Below, piece by piece: positions 1 to 9,400 of a DNA stretch of 64,000 nucleotides. The notes under the pieces are model-generated. The model was not told where the DNA came from and made no database searches. It was given only the letters and a program-made list of their open reading frames with translations. Origin of the DNA: JBHFEI01 sp041928815 (GTDB lineage: Bacteria; Pseudomonadota; Alphaproteobacteria; Rhizobiales; Rhizobiaceae); contig NZ_JBHFEI010000011.1 of the NCBI RefSeq assembly GCF_041928815.1, positions 62,001 through 126,000 of the forward strand. The letters are read 5' to 3'. Numbering within the stretch: the first letter of the stretch is position 1; each line of letters starts with the position of its first letter. The position numbers and the translations under genes are program-made.

Positions 1-1260
1 CGTCAGGTTTTCGACACCGATGCCAAGCGTGAAGCTGACCGACGAGACGACGCTGTCAATGCCGCCATTGGCCGCTTCGATCACCGTGTCGCCGGCATTG
101 TCGACGAAATAGGTGTCGTCGCCGGCGCCGCCGATCATCCGGTCCTTGCCCGTTCCGCCATCGAGCCCGTCATTTCCGTTGCCGCCCGAAAGACGGTCGT
201 CGCCGGCCCCTCCCTTCAGCACGTCGTCGCCATTGCCGCCGACGGCGGTATCGTCGAAGCGCGACAGCACCATCATGTCGATGCCTGCCGTGCCGGTCAG
301 GTTGACGGCCGCGCCGGAAAAGCCGCGGATCGACACCTTGACGTCGCTCGTCCGGTCGGGTTCTCCGTCGGCGACCGCGACGAGACGCGCGGAATAGTCG
401 CCGTCCGCCGCGTAGAGATGGTCGATCGCGACCGGCGTGCCCTCCGTTACGGGCGTGACCACCGTCACCGAACCATCGCCGGGAGTGAAGCGCACCTCGT
501 CGCCGTCGGTCGCCGCCGTGAAACTCAGCCGCCTCTCCGGTGCGAGATCGAATTTCAGGCCACCCCCATTGTCCGAGAGCACATAGGTCCCATCGTCGGA
601 AAAGCGCAGCGGCTGCCTGCCCATCGCCTGCGGCAGCCGGATCGTCTCGCCGGTGACGAGATCATGCACGAACAGCGTACGGTAGTCGGGTCCCCCCCAA
701 TAGCCCATGCCGTAGATCACCTTGGTGCCGTCGCGGCTGACGACGGGATCGCGGAAATCGAGGGGGTACGAACCCTCTTCCACCCCCTTCGTGATCAATG
801 TCACGACACCGGTCTCCATGTTCTTCACATAGATGTCGCGCCCGGAATTCGTGTCGCCGCCCGACACGGCCGTTCGCGACGAGAAGGCGACGATCGTGCC
901 GTCGTCCGAAGCGGAAAGAGAGTAAGTGTCGACGCTGGTGTCCGGAACAATGTCGATGACCTCGCCGGTCCGCGTGTCGAAGAGGTAAGACCTGCCACGG
1001 TCGAAAATGTCATCGTAATAATCGGCGACGTAGAGGAAGCGCTCGTTCGCGGTGAAGCCAAGCGGGATGCCTTCGCGGGAACCGGGCACCTCGGTCACCT
1101 CGCCGGTGACGAGATCCTCGACGAACACCGCGTAACCAGTTTCAAGATCGCCGACGAAGGCACGCTTCGTCGCCGGCGGACGGGAGAGATCCCTGGCCGT
1201 CGCCGTCTCGACGCCGTCGACGGGCGCGGTGGTGCTGATCGAAAGCGTCGGGGCCGCCAC
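1..1260 (-). CDS. RTX calcium-binding protein with N-terminal beta-propeller-like region (partial, C-terminus cut off)
   Basis: The reading frame is open for 420 codons from a GTG at 1260 to the window edge, so the C-terminus is missing. A ribosome site (AGGGAGG) lies about six bases before the GTG. The first ~300 residues read like TolB/WD-type blades (repeated 'V.DL.TGE', 'SDDGT', 'SRDGTKVIY'), followed by a short PKD-like stretch. From about residue 335 come nonapeptide RTX repeats (GGNGDD, GGAGDDRLSGG) that bind calcium, then a 'DDTYFVDNAGDTVIEAANGG' segment like those in the subtilase at 6491-9913. No signal peptide is visible, as expected for a type I secretion substrate. It follows repC by 85 bases on the same strand but is unlikely to be part of the replication operon. 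The precise function is unknown. Confidence 0.75.
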   Translation of the reverse strand, partial: MAAPTLSISTTAPVDGVETATARDLSRPPATKRAFVGDLETGYAVFVEDLVTGEVTEVPGSREGIPLGFTANERFLYVADYYDDIFDRGRSYLFDTRTGEVIDIVPDTSVDTYSLSASDDGTIVAFSSRTAVSGGDTNSGRDIYVKNMETGVVTLITKGVEEGSYPLDFRDPVVSRDGTKVIYGMGYWGGPDYRTLFVHDLVTGETIRLPQAMGRQPLRFSDDGTYVLSDNGGGLKFDLAPERRLSFTAATDGDEVRFTPGDGSVTVVTPVTEGTPVAIDHLYAADGDYSARLVAVADGEPDRTSDVKVSIRGFSGAAVNLTGTAGIDMMVLSRFDDTAVGGNGDDVLKGGAGDDRLSGGNGNDGLDGGTGKDRMIGGAGDDTYFVDNAGDTVIEAANGGIDSVVSSVSFTLGIGVENLT

Positions 1261-1345
1261 GAAAATCCTCCCTGAACATTGCCTAAAATACGCGCTGATC
1301 ATAGACGGGAAACCGCTTCGCCGCAAAGACGAGTGTCGCCTGCCC

Positions 1346-2542
1346 TCACCGCCGCCGCTCCAGCGCGTCGAGCATCGGATAGATGCTGAAGGCGGAGCGG
1401 GAGGCTTTTTCGGTGAGCCTGCGCAGATAGCCGCCCGGCGAGCGGATCGTCTCGGCGCGTTCCAGCATCGCCGCCACCACCACGGCCGCCGCGGCTGTGC
1501 CGAGCGCCGCCTTCGCCTTCGCCCAGGCATCCGGCGACACGCCGAGCATGGCGCGGACGAGATCGGCCGCCGCGATCAGATCGTTCCAGCTTGCGACGCC
1601 CTCGCGGGCATAGTCGACGATCGAGGGGCAGAGCCGCACCACCCGCGACAGGGAGAGCGCCATCTTGCGCTCCGGCGCCCAGGCGACGGCTTTGCCCTTT
1701 TCTATTTCTCGGCCGCTGGATTCAATAGCCTGTTGTGTCTTTGAATTCTGAATATGACGCTCGCCATGATGGTCATTGGCGCTCATTTCTTCATGGGAAA
1801 GACTTGAAAGATAGGCGTATTCCACATCGGCGCGCAGCCGCGCGAGATCGTCGCAGCGCTCCTGCACGCTGTTGATGCCGGCACGGGGACCAGGCGCATG
1901 GTTGAGCGCTGCGAACCGGACGGAAAGGCCCGGCCAGTCGCCGCTGCGTTCCTCCTCCAGGGCGGCGGCGATGATCTTGGCAATATCCCGCCGATGCAGG
2001 GTGACGGCCGCCCGCAGCGCCCGTTCGGCCCGGGCGCGGGCGCGCTCCGCGTCGGCCGCCGCCATGATCTCAGCTGCCTTCAGCGCCAGCGGCGCAAGGT
2101 CGAAGCCGAAGGCGTCCTCCACCGCGCCGGCCTCGTCGCGCCGGCAGTAACGCTTGCCATTGGCGCTGTCGCGGCGGAAGATCAGGCCAGCCTCGACGAG
2201 GGCCGCCAGATGGCGGCGCAGCGTCGCCGGCGCCATGCCGCGCGCGCGCATGGAAAGCTCCCGGTTCGACGGAAAGACGATGATCGCCTCCCGCCCGTCG
2301 AGCCCCCGCCCGGTGGTGAAAGAGACCAGCGCCTCGAGAAGCGTGATCGTCCGGTCGCCAAGGCCGAAGACGCGGCGCGCCTCGGTCAGCGCACGCAGCA
2401 ATTGCCACTTGTCGGCGACCGCGCCGTCATTCGCCCCGTCTGCAAGGCCGCGCTGGCGCTCGGCCGTCTCGTTCTGCCGCCGGAACAGGCGCGCGGTCAT
2501 CCGTCCGCCGCCGAAGGGCGTCGTCGCAATGCGTTCGATCAT
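1346..2542 (-). CDS. repC: Replication initiator protein RepC
   Basis: RepC initiates replication of repABC replicons; in the family the origin lies inside the repC coding sequence. The 398-residue protein shows the family N-terminus (TTPFGGGRMT), a winged-helix region (VFPSNRELSMRARGMAPATLRRHLAALVEAGLI, about residues 85-120) followed by FRRDSANGKRY, and a conserved C-terminal end (SPGGYLRRLTEKA). An upstream-extended frame exists to 2671, but the ATG at 2542 is preferred because it follows GGAGA at good spacing and gives the usual family start. It is the last gene of repA-repB-repC, all on the minus strand. Its expression is probably limited by the counter-transcribed RNA at 2881-2931. The leader between that RNA and the start codon (about 340 bases) looks long for the family. 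Confidence 0.95.
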   Translation of the reverse strand: MIERIATTPFGGGRMTARLFRRQNETAERQRGLADGANDGAVADKWQLLRALTEARRVFGLGDRTITLLEALVSFTTGRGLDGREAIIVFPSNRELSMRARGMAPATLRRHLAALVEAGLIFRRDSANGKRYCRRDEAGAVEDAFGFDLAPLALKAAEIMAAADAERARARAERALRAAVTLHRRDIAKIIAAALEEERSGDWPGLSVRFAALNHAPGPRAGINSVQERCDDLARLRADVEYAYLSSLSHEEMSANDHHGERHIQNSKTQQAIESSGREIEKGKAVAWAPERKMALSLSRVVRLCPSIVDYAREGVASWNDLIAAADLVRAMLGVSPDAWAKAKAALGTAAAAVVVAAMLERAETIRSPGGYLRRLTEKASRSAFSIYPMLDALERRR

Positions 2543-2845
2543 CGTCCGTCTCCTCGAACCGAGGCAAGCAGGACCCGAAACCGTCTGGATCGCGGAGAAA
2601 ACCCATGGGAGAGGACAGGCCCCTCCCCGCATCGATGACCGCGGGCCGCCGCGCCTTTCCGGCGACGGCAAACCGTCCGGACACGGCGGCGGTCAGCCGC
2701 AGCGCCCGTCAGAGCCCGATCAGGTCATGCTCTCCCGCGCCGCGAACCGGGGTTCGGGGCAAAAGGAGACCCTCCGGCCGTCCGGAAGTCGGAAAGGCCG
2801 GGCAAAGGAAATGCGCTTCGCGGAGCAATGATGCCGCCGCGACGG

Positions 2846-2874
2846 TTGACTTTGTCCGCCGGAAGTGATTCTCT
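2846..2874 (+). promoter_or_regulatory. Candidate promoter of the repABC counter-transcribed RNA
   Basis: TTGACT at 2846-2851 is followed after 17 bases by TTCTCT (2869-2874), which is preceded by TGA and so resembles an extended -10 (TGn). It points away from repC, antisense to the repABC message. The predicted start is near 2881, giving a transcript of about 50 nt that ends at the terminator at 2896-2931. The -10 is poor by itself; the match in spacing and the downstream terminator carry the call. Confidence 0.5.
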
Positions 2875-2880
2875 TGAATT

Positions 2881-2931
2881 GCTACATAGAAGAGGGGCTT
2901 CCGAAATGGTGACGTTTTGGGGGCCTTTTTT
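2881..2931 (+). ncRNA. Candidate repABC antisense RNA (ctRNA/incA-like)
   Basis: repABC replicons encode a ~50-60 nt antisense RNA between repB and repC that inhibits repC expression and sets incompatibility and copy number. Here a plus-strand intrinsic terminator is clear: GGCTTCCGAAA (2896-2906), an eight-base loop, TTTTGGGGGCC (2915-2925; 11 pairs including G-U), then six T. With the promoter at 2846-2874 the RNA would be about 51 nt and fully antisense to the repB-repC message. The 5' end is inferred. Confidence 0.65.
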
Positions 2932-3002
2932 CTTGTCTCCGTGCGTCCTTTCCTGGGTTTCACCGTCTTTCCGGCCGGGCGGACCCGGTCGAATCGGCTC
3001 CG

Positions 3003-3103
3003 AAGCGTGGCGCAATCGTGCAGATCCGCGCCTTCACTTCCTGTCTTCGTTTCGCCGCATGCCCCCTCGCAAAACCGACATTCAGTTTTACGAGGCATGC
3101 TCC
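3003..3103 (-). repeat. Diverged copy of the ~100-bp dispersed palindromic repeat (RIME-like), copy A
   Basis: It aligns by eye along its whole length with the intact copies at 31477-31580 and 39303-39406: AAGCGTGGCGC..ATCG..CAGAT at one side, CGC..TTTTACG..GTCTTTTCGCAAAA-type sequence in the middle (here CCTCGCAAAACC), and CGAGGCATGC at the other. It is decayed relative to the other copies, which suggests an old insertion. It lies between repB and the antisense RNA gene. Orientation is given relative to the copy at 17714. Confidence 0.6.
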
Positions 3104-3123
3104 GGGTCCGGCCGCAGCCGCTG

Positions 3124-3223
3124 AAACGTGGCGCGATCGTCCGGATCCGCGCCTGCGCGTCGGGCGCCTGTTCCTACGCCTGTCGTTGCGCAACGACGCT
3201 GCGGGCGTTCGCGAGCCATGCCT
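3124..3223 (-). repeat. Diverged copy of the dispersed palindromic repeat, copy B
   Basis: A second decayed copy follows copy A by about 20 bases in the same orientation: AAACGTGGCGCGATCG, GGATCCGCGCC, TTCCTACGCCTGTCGTTGCGCAACG and GTTCGCGAGCCATGCC correspond in order to the landmarks of the intact copies. Two adjacent copies inside a replication operon are unusual. Confidence 0.55.
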
Positions 3224-3334
3224 TGCGCCGTCGGGCGCTTTCTTCCCGCATCCCGCCGCGCCGTTCATGTTCGGACCGCCGGCCTCCTGTCGCGCAAGGC
3301 CCGCCGCGGGGGCCTGCCTGATCCTGCCTCCTCC

Positions 3335-4489
3335 TCAGGCCGTTCCGTCCTGCGCCGCGGCGCGGGCGGCGAGATAGGCCTCGTAATCGGCGGCGATCCG
3401 CTCGCCGAGCGCTGCCAGGAAACCGGCATCGACGTCGTCGGCGAAAGCGAGGCTCACCGCCCTGCCCCTGCGCGTCACCCGGGCGACCAGCCGCCCGTCG
3501 CCGCGCCGCGCCGCGGTGCCCGGCTTTTCCGGCGCCGGCGGCTTCGGCCGCTTCAGCCGGTCGAACAGCATCTGGAAGCGCGTGTCGGTGTCGGCGGCGC
3601 GGAAGCGGGCGGAATGGACCTCGTCGATCGCCTTCTCGACCTCCGCGCCGTTGCCGTTCTCGAAGATCTCGGCGAGCGCCATCCAGCGCTCGCGCCCGGC
3701 CTTCGGCGCCGGGCCGACGGCATGGGCGAAGCGGATCGGCACCGCATCCGCCACCTGCATCAGTCGGGAGAGCTCGCTCTTCTGCACGACGAGCGCCTCG
3801 CCGATCAGCCGGCGGTCGAAGCCGCGCGCGGCGAGCGCCTGGGCAAACAGCGCCCGCTCGATGAAGGAGAGGTTGCGCCGCTCGGCATTCTCCTTGCCCT
3901 GGGCGAGCACGAGCTCGTCATCGGTGAGCGGCCGCACGATCGCCTGCACCGGCCGGCCGAGACGGCGGGCCGCCTTGAGCCGGCGGTGGCCATAGGCGAC
4001 CTGATAGTGCTCCGGCCTGCCGGCGATCGGGCGCACCAGGATCGGCACCTGCTGACCGTGGTCGCGCATGCTGTCGACGAGCGCCAGGAAATCGGGATCG
4101 TCGCGCGCCTCGTCGCTCATCCGGTCGGCGACGAAGGAGGCCTCGACCGTCTCGGTCGACAGCGACAGCACGCGCTCGCCGCTCGCGAGCGCCTCGCGCA
4201 GCGCCCGCGCCTCCTCGGCCTCGCGCGTGATCGAGGAGAGCGACAGGCCCATCGCCTTGATCGCGCCGGACGCCGTGCGCCCACCCTGTCCGGTGTTGCC
4301 CTGTCCCGCATGACCCTGCCCGGCCTGGCCACCCTGCCCGTCCGGGCCGGAAGCCCCCTCCCCCGGCGCGACGAAGGGCGTCATCGACTTCTGCTCCGGC
4401 GCCGGCATCGACGCCTCGGGGCTAGCCGGGGCGATGTCGCCGCCGAAAAGCTGCTTCAGGGAATTCTTCCGATCGCGCCCGGCCATCAT
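3335..4489 (-). CDS. repB: Plasmid partition protein RepB (ParB family)
   Basis: RepB is the centromere-binding partner of RepA. The 384-residue protein begins with the typical MMAGRDRKNSLKQLFGG, has the ParB/Spo0J nuclease-like core (VPILVRPIAGRPEHYQVAYGHRRLKAARRLGRPVQAIVR in pieces, around residues 165-205), the ELVLAQGKENAERRNLSFIERALFAQAL segment and a helix-turn-helix (RRLIGEALVVQKSELSRLMQVADAVP). A Gly/Gln-rich linker (GQGGQAGQGHAGQGNTGQGG, about residues 48-67) is a local peculiarity. The start codon overlaps the repA stop, implying translational coupling. It would bind parS sites; the two 16-bp palindromes at 6799 and 9973 are candidates. Confidence 0.95.
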   Translation of the reverse strand: MMAGRDRKNSLKQLFGGDIAPASPEASMPAPEQKSMTPFVAPGEGASGPDGQGGQAGQGHAGQGNTGQGGRTASGAIKAMGLSLSSITREAEEARALREALASGERVLSLSTETVEASFVADRMSDEARDDPDFLALVDSMRDHGQQVPILVRPIAGRPEHYQVAYGHRRLKAARRLGRPVQAIVRPLTDDELVLAQGKENAERRNLSFIERALFAQALAARGFDRRLIGEALVVQKSELSRLMQVADAVPIRFAHAVGPAPKAGRERWMALAEIFENGNGAEVEKAIDEVHSARFRAADTDTRFQMLFDRLKRPKPPAPEKPGTAARRGDGRLVARVTRRGRAVSLAFADDVDAGFLAALGERIAADYEAYLAARAAAQDGTA

Positions 4490-5724
4490 GCGCGTCCCCA
4501 GGCCCGGTGGATCAGCTGCTCGATCTCGGCATTGACCGCCTCGAGCGATTCCATCGCCCGATCATAGGTGCCGCGCGAGAAATTCTCGCGGCCGACCTCG
4601 TAGAGCGTCTGCTTGGTGAGGCCTGCATCGGAGATAGCGGTGGATTTCAGCATGGCGGCGGTCAGCACGCGCCCGCCGAAGAGCGAGCGCAGGAAGCCGA
4701 CGATCTGCGCCTGCGGCGCGTCATGCGGCTCGAAGCGGGTGACGAGGTAGCGCAGGAAATCGAAGTTCAGCGTGCCGCCGGCCTCGCGCACGACGCCGAG
4801 CAGGTCCGAGGTCATGAACAGGAACTGGCTCATCGAGGCGACGTCGAGCATCTGCGGATGCACGGTGACGATGACGGAGGTGGAGGCGCAGAGCGCCGAC
4901 AGCGTCAGGTAGCCGAGCTGCGGCGGGCAGTCGATGACGACGACGTCGTACTGGTCGGCGACCGTCGCGAGCGCCGCCTGGACGCGGGTGAAGAACAGCG
5001 TCGCCTGGTCGCCGGGGCGCCGTTCGGCCAGCGCCTTCGGCGTCGCATGCTCGAATTCCTGCAGTTCGAGATTGCCCGGCACGAGATCGAGATTGTGGAA
5101 ATAGGTCTTGCGGACGATCTCCGACAGCGGCCGCGCCTCCGCATCGTAGCGGATCGCGCCGTAGATCGTGTCGTTGCCGGAGAGGTCGAGCTCCGGCTGG
5201 TAGCCGAACAGCGCCGAAAGCGAGGCCTGCGGATCGAGATCGACGGCGAGCACGCGAAGCCCGGTCATGGCGAGGTGCTGGGCGAGATGGACCGAGGAGG
5301 TCGTCTTGCCCGAGCCGCCCTTGAAATTGGTGACGGAGAGGACCTGGAGGTGCTCGCCGGCGGACGGATCGCGCCATTTGAGATAGGCGCGCGCCTTGGC
5401 GGCATTGCCCTTGGCGATCGCCTGCTCGGCGAGGCGGCGGCGCAGCGCGTCGATGTCGGCGAGCGTGTAGAGACGGCGCCCGCCCGGGCCGGTCGCGACC
5501 TCCGGCCCCTCCCCCGCAAGCGCGATCTGGCGGAGATACCCGTCGGAGACGCCGACGAGGCGGGCCGCCTCGCCGGAGGTGAAATGCCGCAGCGACTTGA
5601 CCGAGGTCGGCGCGAACAGCCGGTCGCGCATCGCCTGCAGCTGGGCCGAAAGCGCGCGCGCATCGGCGGCGATCGCCTCGTCCGCCGGCGGCGGCATCGT
5701 CTCCTGTCGTTTGGCTTCCGGCAT
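4486..5724 (-). CDS. repA: Plasmid partition ATPase RepA (ParA family)
   Basis: RepA is the Walker-type partition ATPase and autorepressor of repABC operons. The 412-residue protein has an N-terminal MerR-like helix-turn-helix region (FTSGEAARLVGVSDGYLRQIA), the deviant Walker A motif FKGGSGKTT near residue 135, Walker A' (VLAVDLDPQASLS) and Walker B (YDVVVIDCPPQLGYLT). The start at 5724 was chosen over the longer 5778 because it has GGAG upstream and gives the usual short N-terminus. It is the first gene of repABC and its stop overlaps the repB start. An inverted repeat upstream (5841-5879) is a plausible autoregulatory operator. Confidence 0.95.
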   Translation of the reverse strand: MPEAKRQETMPPPADEAIAADARALSAQLQAMRDRLFAPTSVKSLRHFTSGEAARLVGVSDGYLRQIALAGEGPEVATGPGGRRLYTLADIDALRRRLAEQAIAKGNAAKARAYLKWRDPSAGEHLQVLSVTNFKGGSGKTTSSVHLAQHLAMTGLRVLAVDLDPQASLSALFGYQPELDLSGNDTIYGAIRYDAEARPLSEIVRKTYFHNLDLVPGNLELQEFEHATPKALAERRPGDQATLFFTRVQAALATVADQYDVVVIDCPPQLGYLTLSALCASTSVIVTVHPQMLDVASMSQFLFMTSDLLGVVREAGGTLNFDFLRYLVTRFEPHDAPQAQIVGFLRSLFGGRVLTAAMLKSTAISDAGLTKQTLYEVGRENFSRGTYDRAMESLEAVNAEIEQLIHRAWGRA

Positions 5725-5840
5725 TCCCGCCACTCCATCCTTCTCGAACCCTGCGCCCGACCCGACCGCGGCTGCCACTATGCAGCGATTCTCGGCGGCG
5801 GGGATATACGGGGAAGGCGCGACCTACAGATTCTTCGACG

Positions 5841-5879
5841 GTTACGGAAAACCTGTGGATATTCTCGCCTCTCCGTAAC
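5841..5879. promoter_or_regulatory. Inverted repeat upstream of repA, candidate RepA/RepB operator
   Basis: GTTACGGA (5841-5848) is repeated inverted as TCCGTAAC (5872-5879), a perfect 8-bp arm pair with a 23-bp spacer, about 120 bp upstream of the repA start. repABC operons are autoregulated from this region, so an operator role is inferred. The remaining 5880-6256 holds no gene that I can support. Confidence 0.4.
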
Positions 5880-6256
5880 AAACGGTGCGGGATCGTCCGA
5901 GTCGCGTCAAGCGGTTTTTGGTTAACGCCGGGTAAACGTCACCGCGCCCCAGCCGCGCCCTGGAGACGAAGGTGGGGATCCCGCCGCTCCGGCAACGGCC
6001 GGCGCGGCCCTCGGCCCCCGCGTCCCGACCACATGCTGCGCTGCGGCCAAATTGGGGCCGGTCGGCTTCCGGTGCCGTCGGCCCCGTGTTAACCTTCCGT
6101 TGACGTTTGCGACCCGGCCGTCCGTCTCGGGAGCGCGGGGGCGTCGGGGCGGCCTGCCGTCGGGCGGGGGCGCGCGACCCGGACGGCGATCCGCAACATC
6201 CATGTTTTTCGCCGGCCCCCGCGCGCGGGCCGCAGCTCATGATGAAGGGGATCGGC

Positions 6257-6484
6257 ATGTTCGAGATGGCGGCCGCCGAGATCGAGATCGTCGGCGACAT
6301 GGCGGGGCCGGGCGTCGAGTGCCCGCTCTTCCGGCTCGAAAGCGGCGAGGTGATCACGCTGTCCGGCCCGGCGCCCAAGGGCGAGGGCGCCTATGCGCTC
6401 ACCGGCCGCTTCCTGCAGTTTTCCAACTGCATGCAGGGCCGCACCTTCCGCATCCAGCATTTCCGCCCGGCCAAGCAAGGATAG
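6257..6484 (+). CDS. Small hypothetical protein preceding the RTX subtilase
   Basis: A 75-residue protein (MFEMAAAEIEIVGDM..., ending FRPAKQG). The start at 6257 has AAGGGG six bases upstream; longer starts at 6239 or 6242 lack one. The sequence is beta-rich with hydrophobic alternation and a single Cys (SNCMQG); there is no signal peptide or membrane segment. I do not recognise the family. It ends six bases before the subtilase start, so the two are almost certainly co-transcribed, and a role as an accessory factor or inhibitor of the protease is possible but unproven. Confidence 0.6.
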   Translation: MFEMAAAEIEIVGDMAGPGVECPLFRLESGEVITLSGPAPKGEGAYALTGRFLQFSNCMQGRTFRIQHFRPAKQG

Positions 6485-6490
6485 ACCGTC

Positions 6491-9400
6491 ATGGCACGCC
6501 CCACCGATCCCCTTTACCTTCAGCAGTGGCATTTCGGCCTGATCGGCAATATCGAGCGCATCTGGGACGAGTATACCGGGCGCGGCGTCCATGTCGCCGT
6601 CTATGACGACGGGCTGCAATATATCCATCCGGACCTTGCCGCCAATTACGACGCCTCCTTCCACTTCCGCTACCAGAACGTCACCTACGATCCGACGCCG
6701 ATCGCCGACGACGACGCGCATGGCACCTCCGTCGCCGGCCTGATCGGCGCCGTCGCCGGCAACGGCATCGGCGGCGTCGGCATCGCGCCGAACGTGACGT
6801 TGACAGGTGTCAACTATCTCGAGGACATCCAGAACCGGTCACTCGAGATCGCCACCGCCGCACTGCGCTGGGCCGCCAATTTCGACGTCATGAACAACAG
6901 CTGGGGCCGCACCCCGGCCTATGCGGCGAACCAGTCGATCGCCGTCGATGGGAGCGTCTCGACCTCGACGCTGATCGACGCGGCCTACAAGACCGTGGTC
7001 GAGAAGGGGCGGGGCGGGCTCGGCACGGTCATCGTCCAGGCCGCCGGCAACGACACGGTCAACGCCAATGCCGACGGCGTCAACGCCTCGCGCTACACGC
7101 TGACGATCGCCGCCACAGAGCAGGACGGCTTTGCCGCCTCCTATTCCAATTTCGGCGTCTCGACGCTGATCACCGCGCCCGCCTCGGCGGTGACGACGGA
7201 CCTCGTCGGCGAGCGCGGCAAGAACAAGACCGGCGATGCCGATCCGCTGCCCGTCGACTACCGCAATTCGTTCAACGGCACCTCGGCCGCGACGCCGACG
7301 ACGGCCGGCGTCGTGGCGCTGATGCTCGAGGCCAATTCCGGGCTCGGCTGGCGCGACGTCGCCTCGCTGCTGGCGCTCTCGGCGAGCCACACCGGCTCGG
7401 CCTACGGCGCCGCCTTCGGCGGGCCAACGGAACGCGGCGGCTGGGGCACGCTCACCGCCGCCGGCTGGAACGGCGCCGGCCATGCCTACCACCTCTCCTA
7501 CGGCTTCGGCATGCTCGACGGCTATGCCGCCGTGCGCATGGCCGAGGTGTGGACCGCGATGCGCGGGCGCGCCTCGACCAGCGGCAACGAGGTCAGCACC
7601 TGGATGAGCTATGACGGGCCGACGCTCACCCTCCCCGATGCGGGCGTCGACTGGAATTTCAACATGATCCCGGGTCAGGCATCGGTCAACTTCGCCTTCA
7701 CCGACGCGATCGAGATCGAGACGGCCTATGTCACCGTCGATCTCAGCCATGGACGCGGCTACGACCTGCAGCTCTGGCTCGTCACGCCGGACGGCATCGA
7801 GCTGCCGCTGATGCAGAACGAGGACGCCGCTGTCGACAAGACCCAGACCGGTTTCAAATGGACCTTCGGCGTCGAGGCGCTGCGCGGCCTGTCGAGCGCC
7901 GGCACCTGGAAGCTCCTCGTGCGCGACACGCTGATCGACTATTCCGGCGTCTTGCGCAGCGCCAAGCTCGAGTTCTTCGGCGCGCCGGCGTCGGCAAACG
8001 ACATCCACACCTACACAGGCAATTTCCTGGCGCTGCGCGCCCTCCAGTCGAACCGCGGCACGCTCTCGGACAGCAATGGCGGCGTCGACTGGATCAACAT
8101 GGCGGCAATCCCCGGCGCGGTCGATGCGAGCCTTGCCGCCGGCGGCATCGTCCGCGTCGCCGGCACGCAATGGTTCCGGATCGCGGCCGGCGCCGACACG
8201 ATCGAGAACATCGTCACCGGCGACGGCAACGACACGGTCACCGGCAACAGCCTCAACAACCGCATCCTCGGCATGCGCGGCAGCGACACGCTGTCGGGCG
8301 CCGACGGCAACGACACGCTGGACGGCGGCGCCGGCGCCGACATCCTTCGCGGCGGCCGGGGCGACGACACCTTCATCGTCGACCATGCCGGCGACCGGGT
8401 GTTCGAGGCCGCCAACGAGGGAACGGACACGGTCGAGGCATCCGTCTCCTTCTCGCTTGCCGGCCAGGCGATCGAGAACCTGGTGCTCACCGGCACCGCC
8501 GTCATCAACGGCACCGGCAATTCCGCCGCCAACACGATCACCGGCAACGGCGCCGCCAACCTGATCGACGGCGGGACGGGGGCCGACCAGATGCGGGGCG
8601 GCAAGGGCAACGACACCTATGTCGTCGACAACAGCCGCGACCGTGTCTTCGAAGCAAGCAACGAGGGCATCGACACGGTGCGCGCCTCCGTCTCCTTCTC
8701 GCTTGCCGGCCAGGCGATCGAGAACCTGACGCTCACCGGCACGGCCGCGATCAACGGCACCGGCAATTCCGGCGCCAACGTCCTCATCGGCAACGGCGCC
8801 GCCAACATCCTCGACGGCGGCACCGGCGCCGACCAGCTGTCCGGGCTCGGCGGCAACGACACCTATATCGTCGACAACGTCCGCGACCGGGTGTTCGAGG
8901 CGAAGAACGGCGGCACGGACACGGTGCGCGCCTCCGTTTCCTTCTCGCTTTCCGGCCAGGCGATCGAGAACCTGACGCTCACCGGCACGGCCGCGATCAA
9001 CGGCACCGGCAATTCCGGCGCCAACGTCCTCATCGGCAACGGCGCCGCCAACATCCTCGACGGCGGCACCGGCGCCGACCGGATGGAGGGCCTCGGTGGC
9101 AACGACACCTATATCGTCGACCATGCCGGCGACCGCGTCGTCGAGGCGGCGAATGGCGGCACGGATACGGTGCTCTCCTCCGTCACCTTCTCGCTTTCCG
9201 GCCAGGCGATCGAGAACCTGACGCTGACCGGAAGCGCGGCGATCAACGGCACCGGCAACGGCTCCTCCAATGTGATCATCGGCAACGGCGCCTATAACCG
9301 CATCGACGGCGGCGCCGGTGCCGACCGGATGGAGGGACGCGGCGGCAACGACGTCTACACGGTCGACCATGCCGGCGACCGCGTCATCGAGGCGGCGAAT

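Larger units (their letters stand above)
2543..3334. other. Unusually long repB-repC intergenic region (about 790 bp)
   Basis: No convincing protein-coding gene was found here on either strand. It holds the candidate counter-transcribed RNA (2846-2931) and two diverged copies of the dispersed palindromic repeat (3003-3103 and 3124-3223). The rest, 2543-2845 and 3224-3334, shows nothing else I can name. In the repABC family this gap is usually far shorter, so insertion of the repeats accounts for part of the expansion. Confidence 0.7.

Noticed and set aside
2543..2671. Longer RepC N-terminus starting at 2671
   Set aside because: The extension is not family-like and the ATG at 2542 has a good ribosome site and the usual RepC N-terminus.
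3128..4567. Plus-strand 479-codon frame over repB
   Set aside because: Shadow of repB on the opposite strand; Arg/Ala/His-rich composition without domains.
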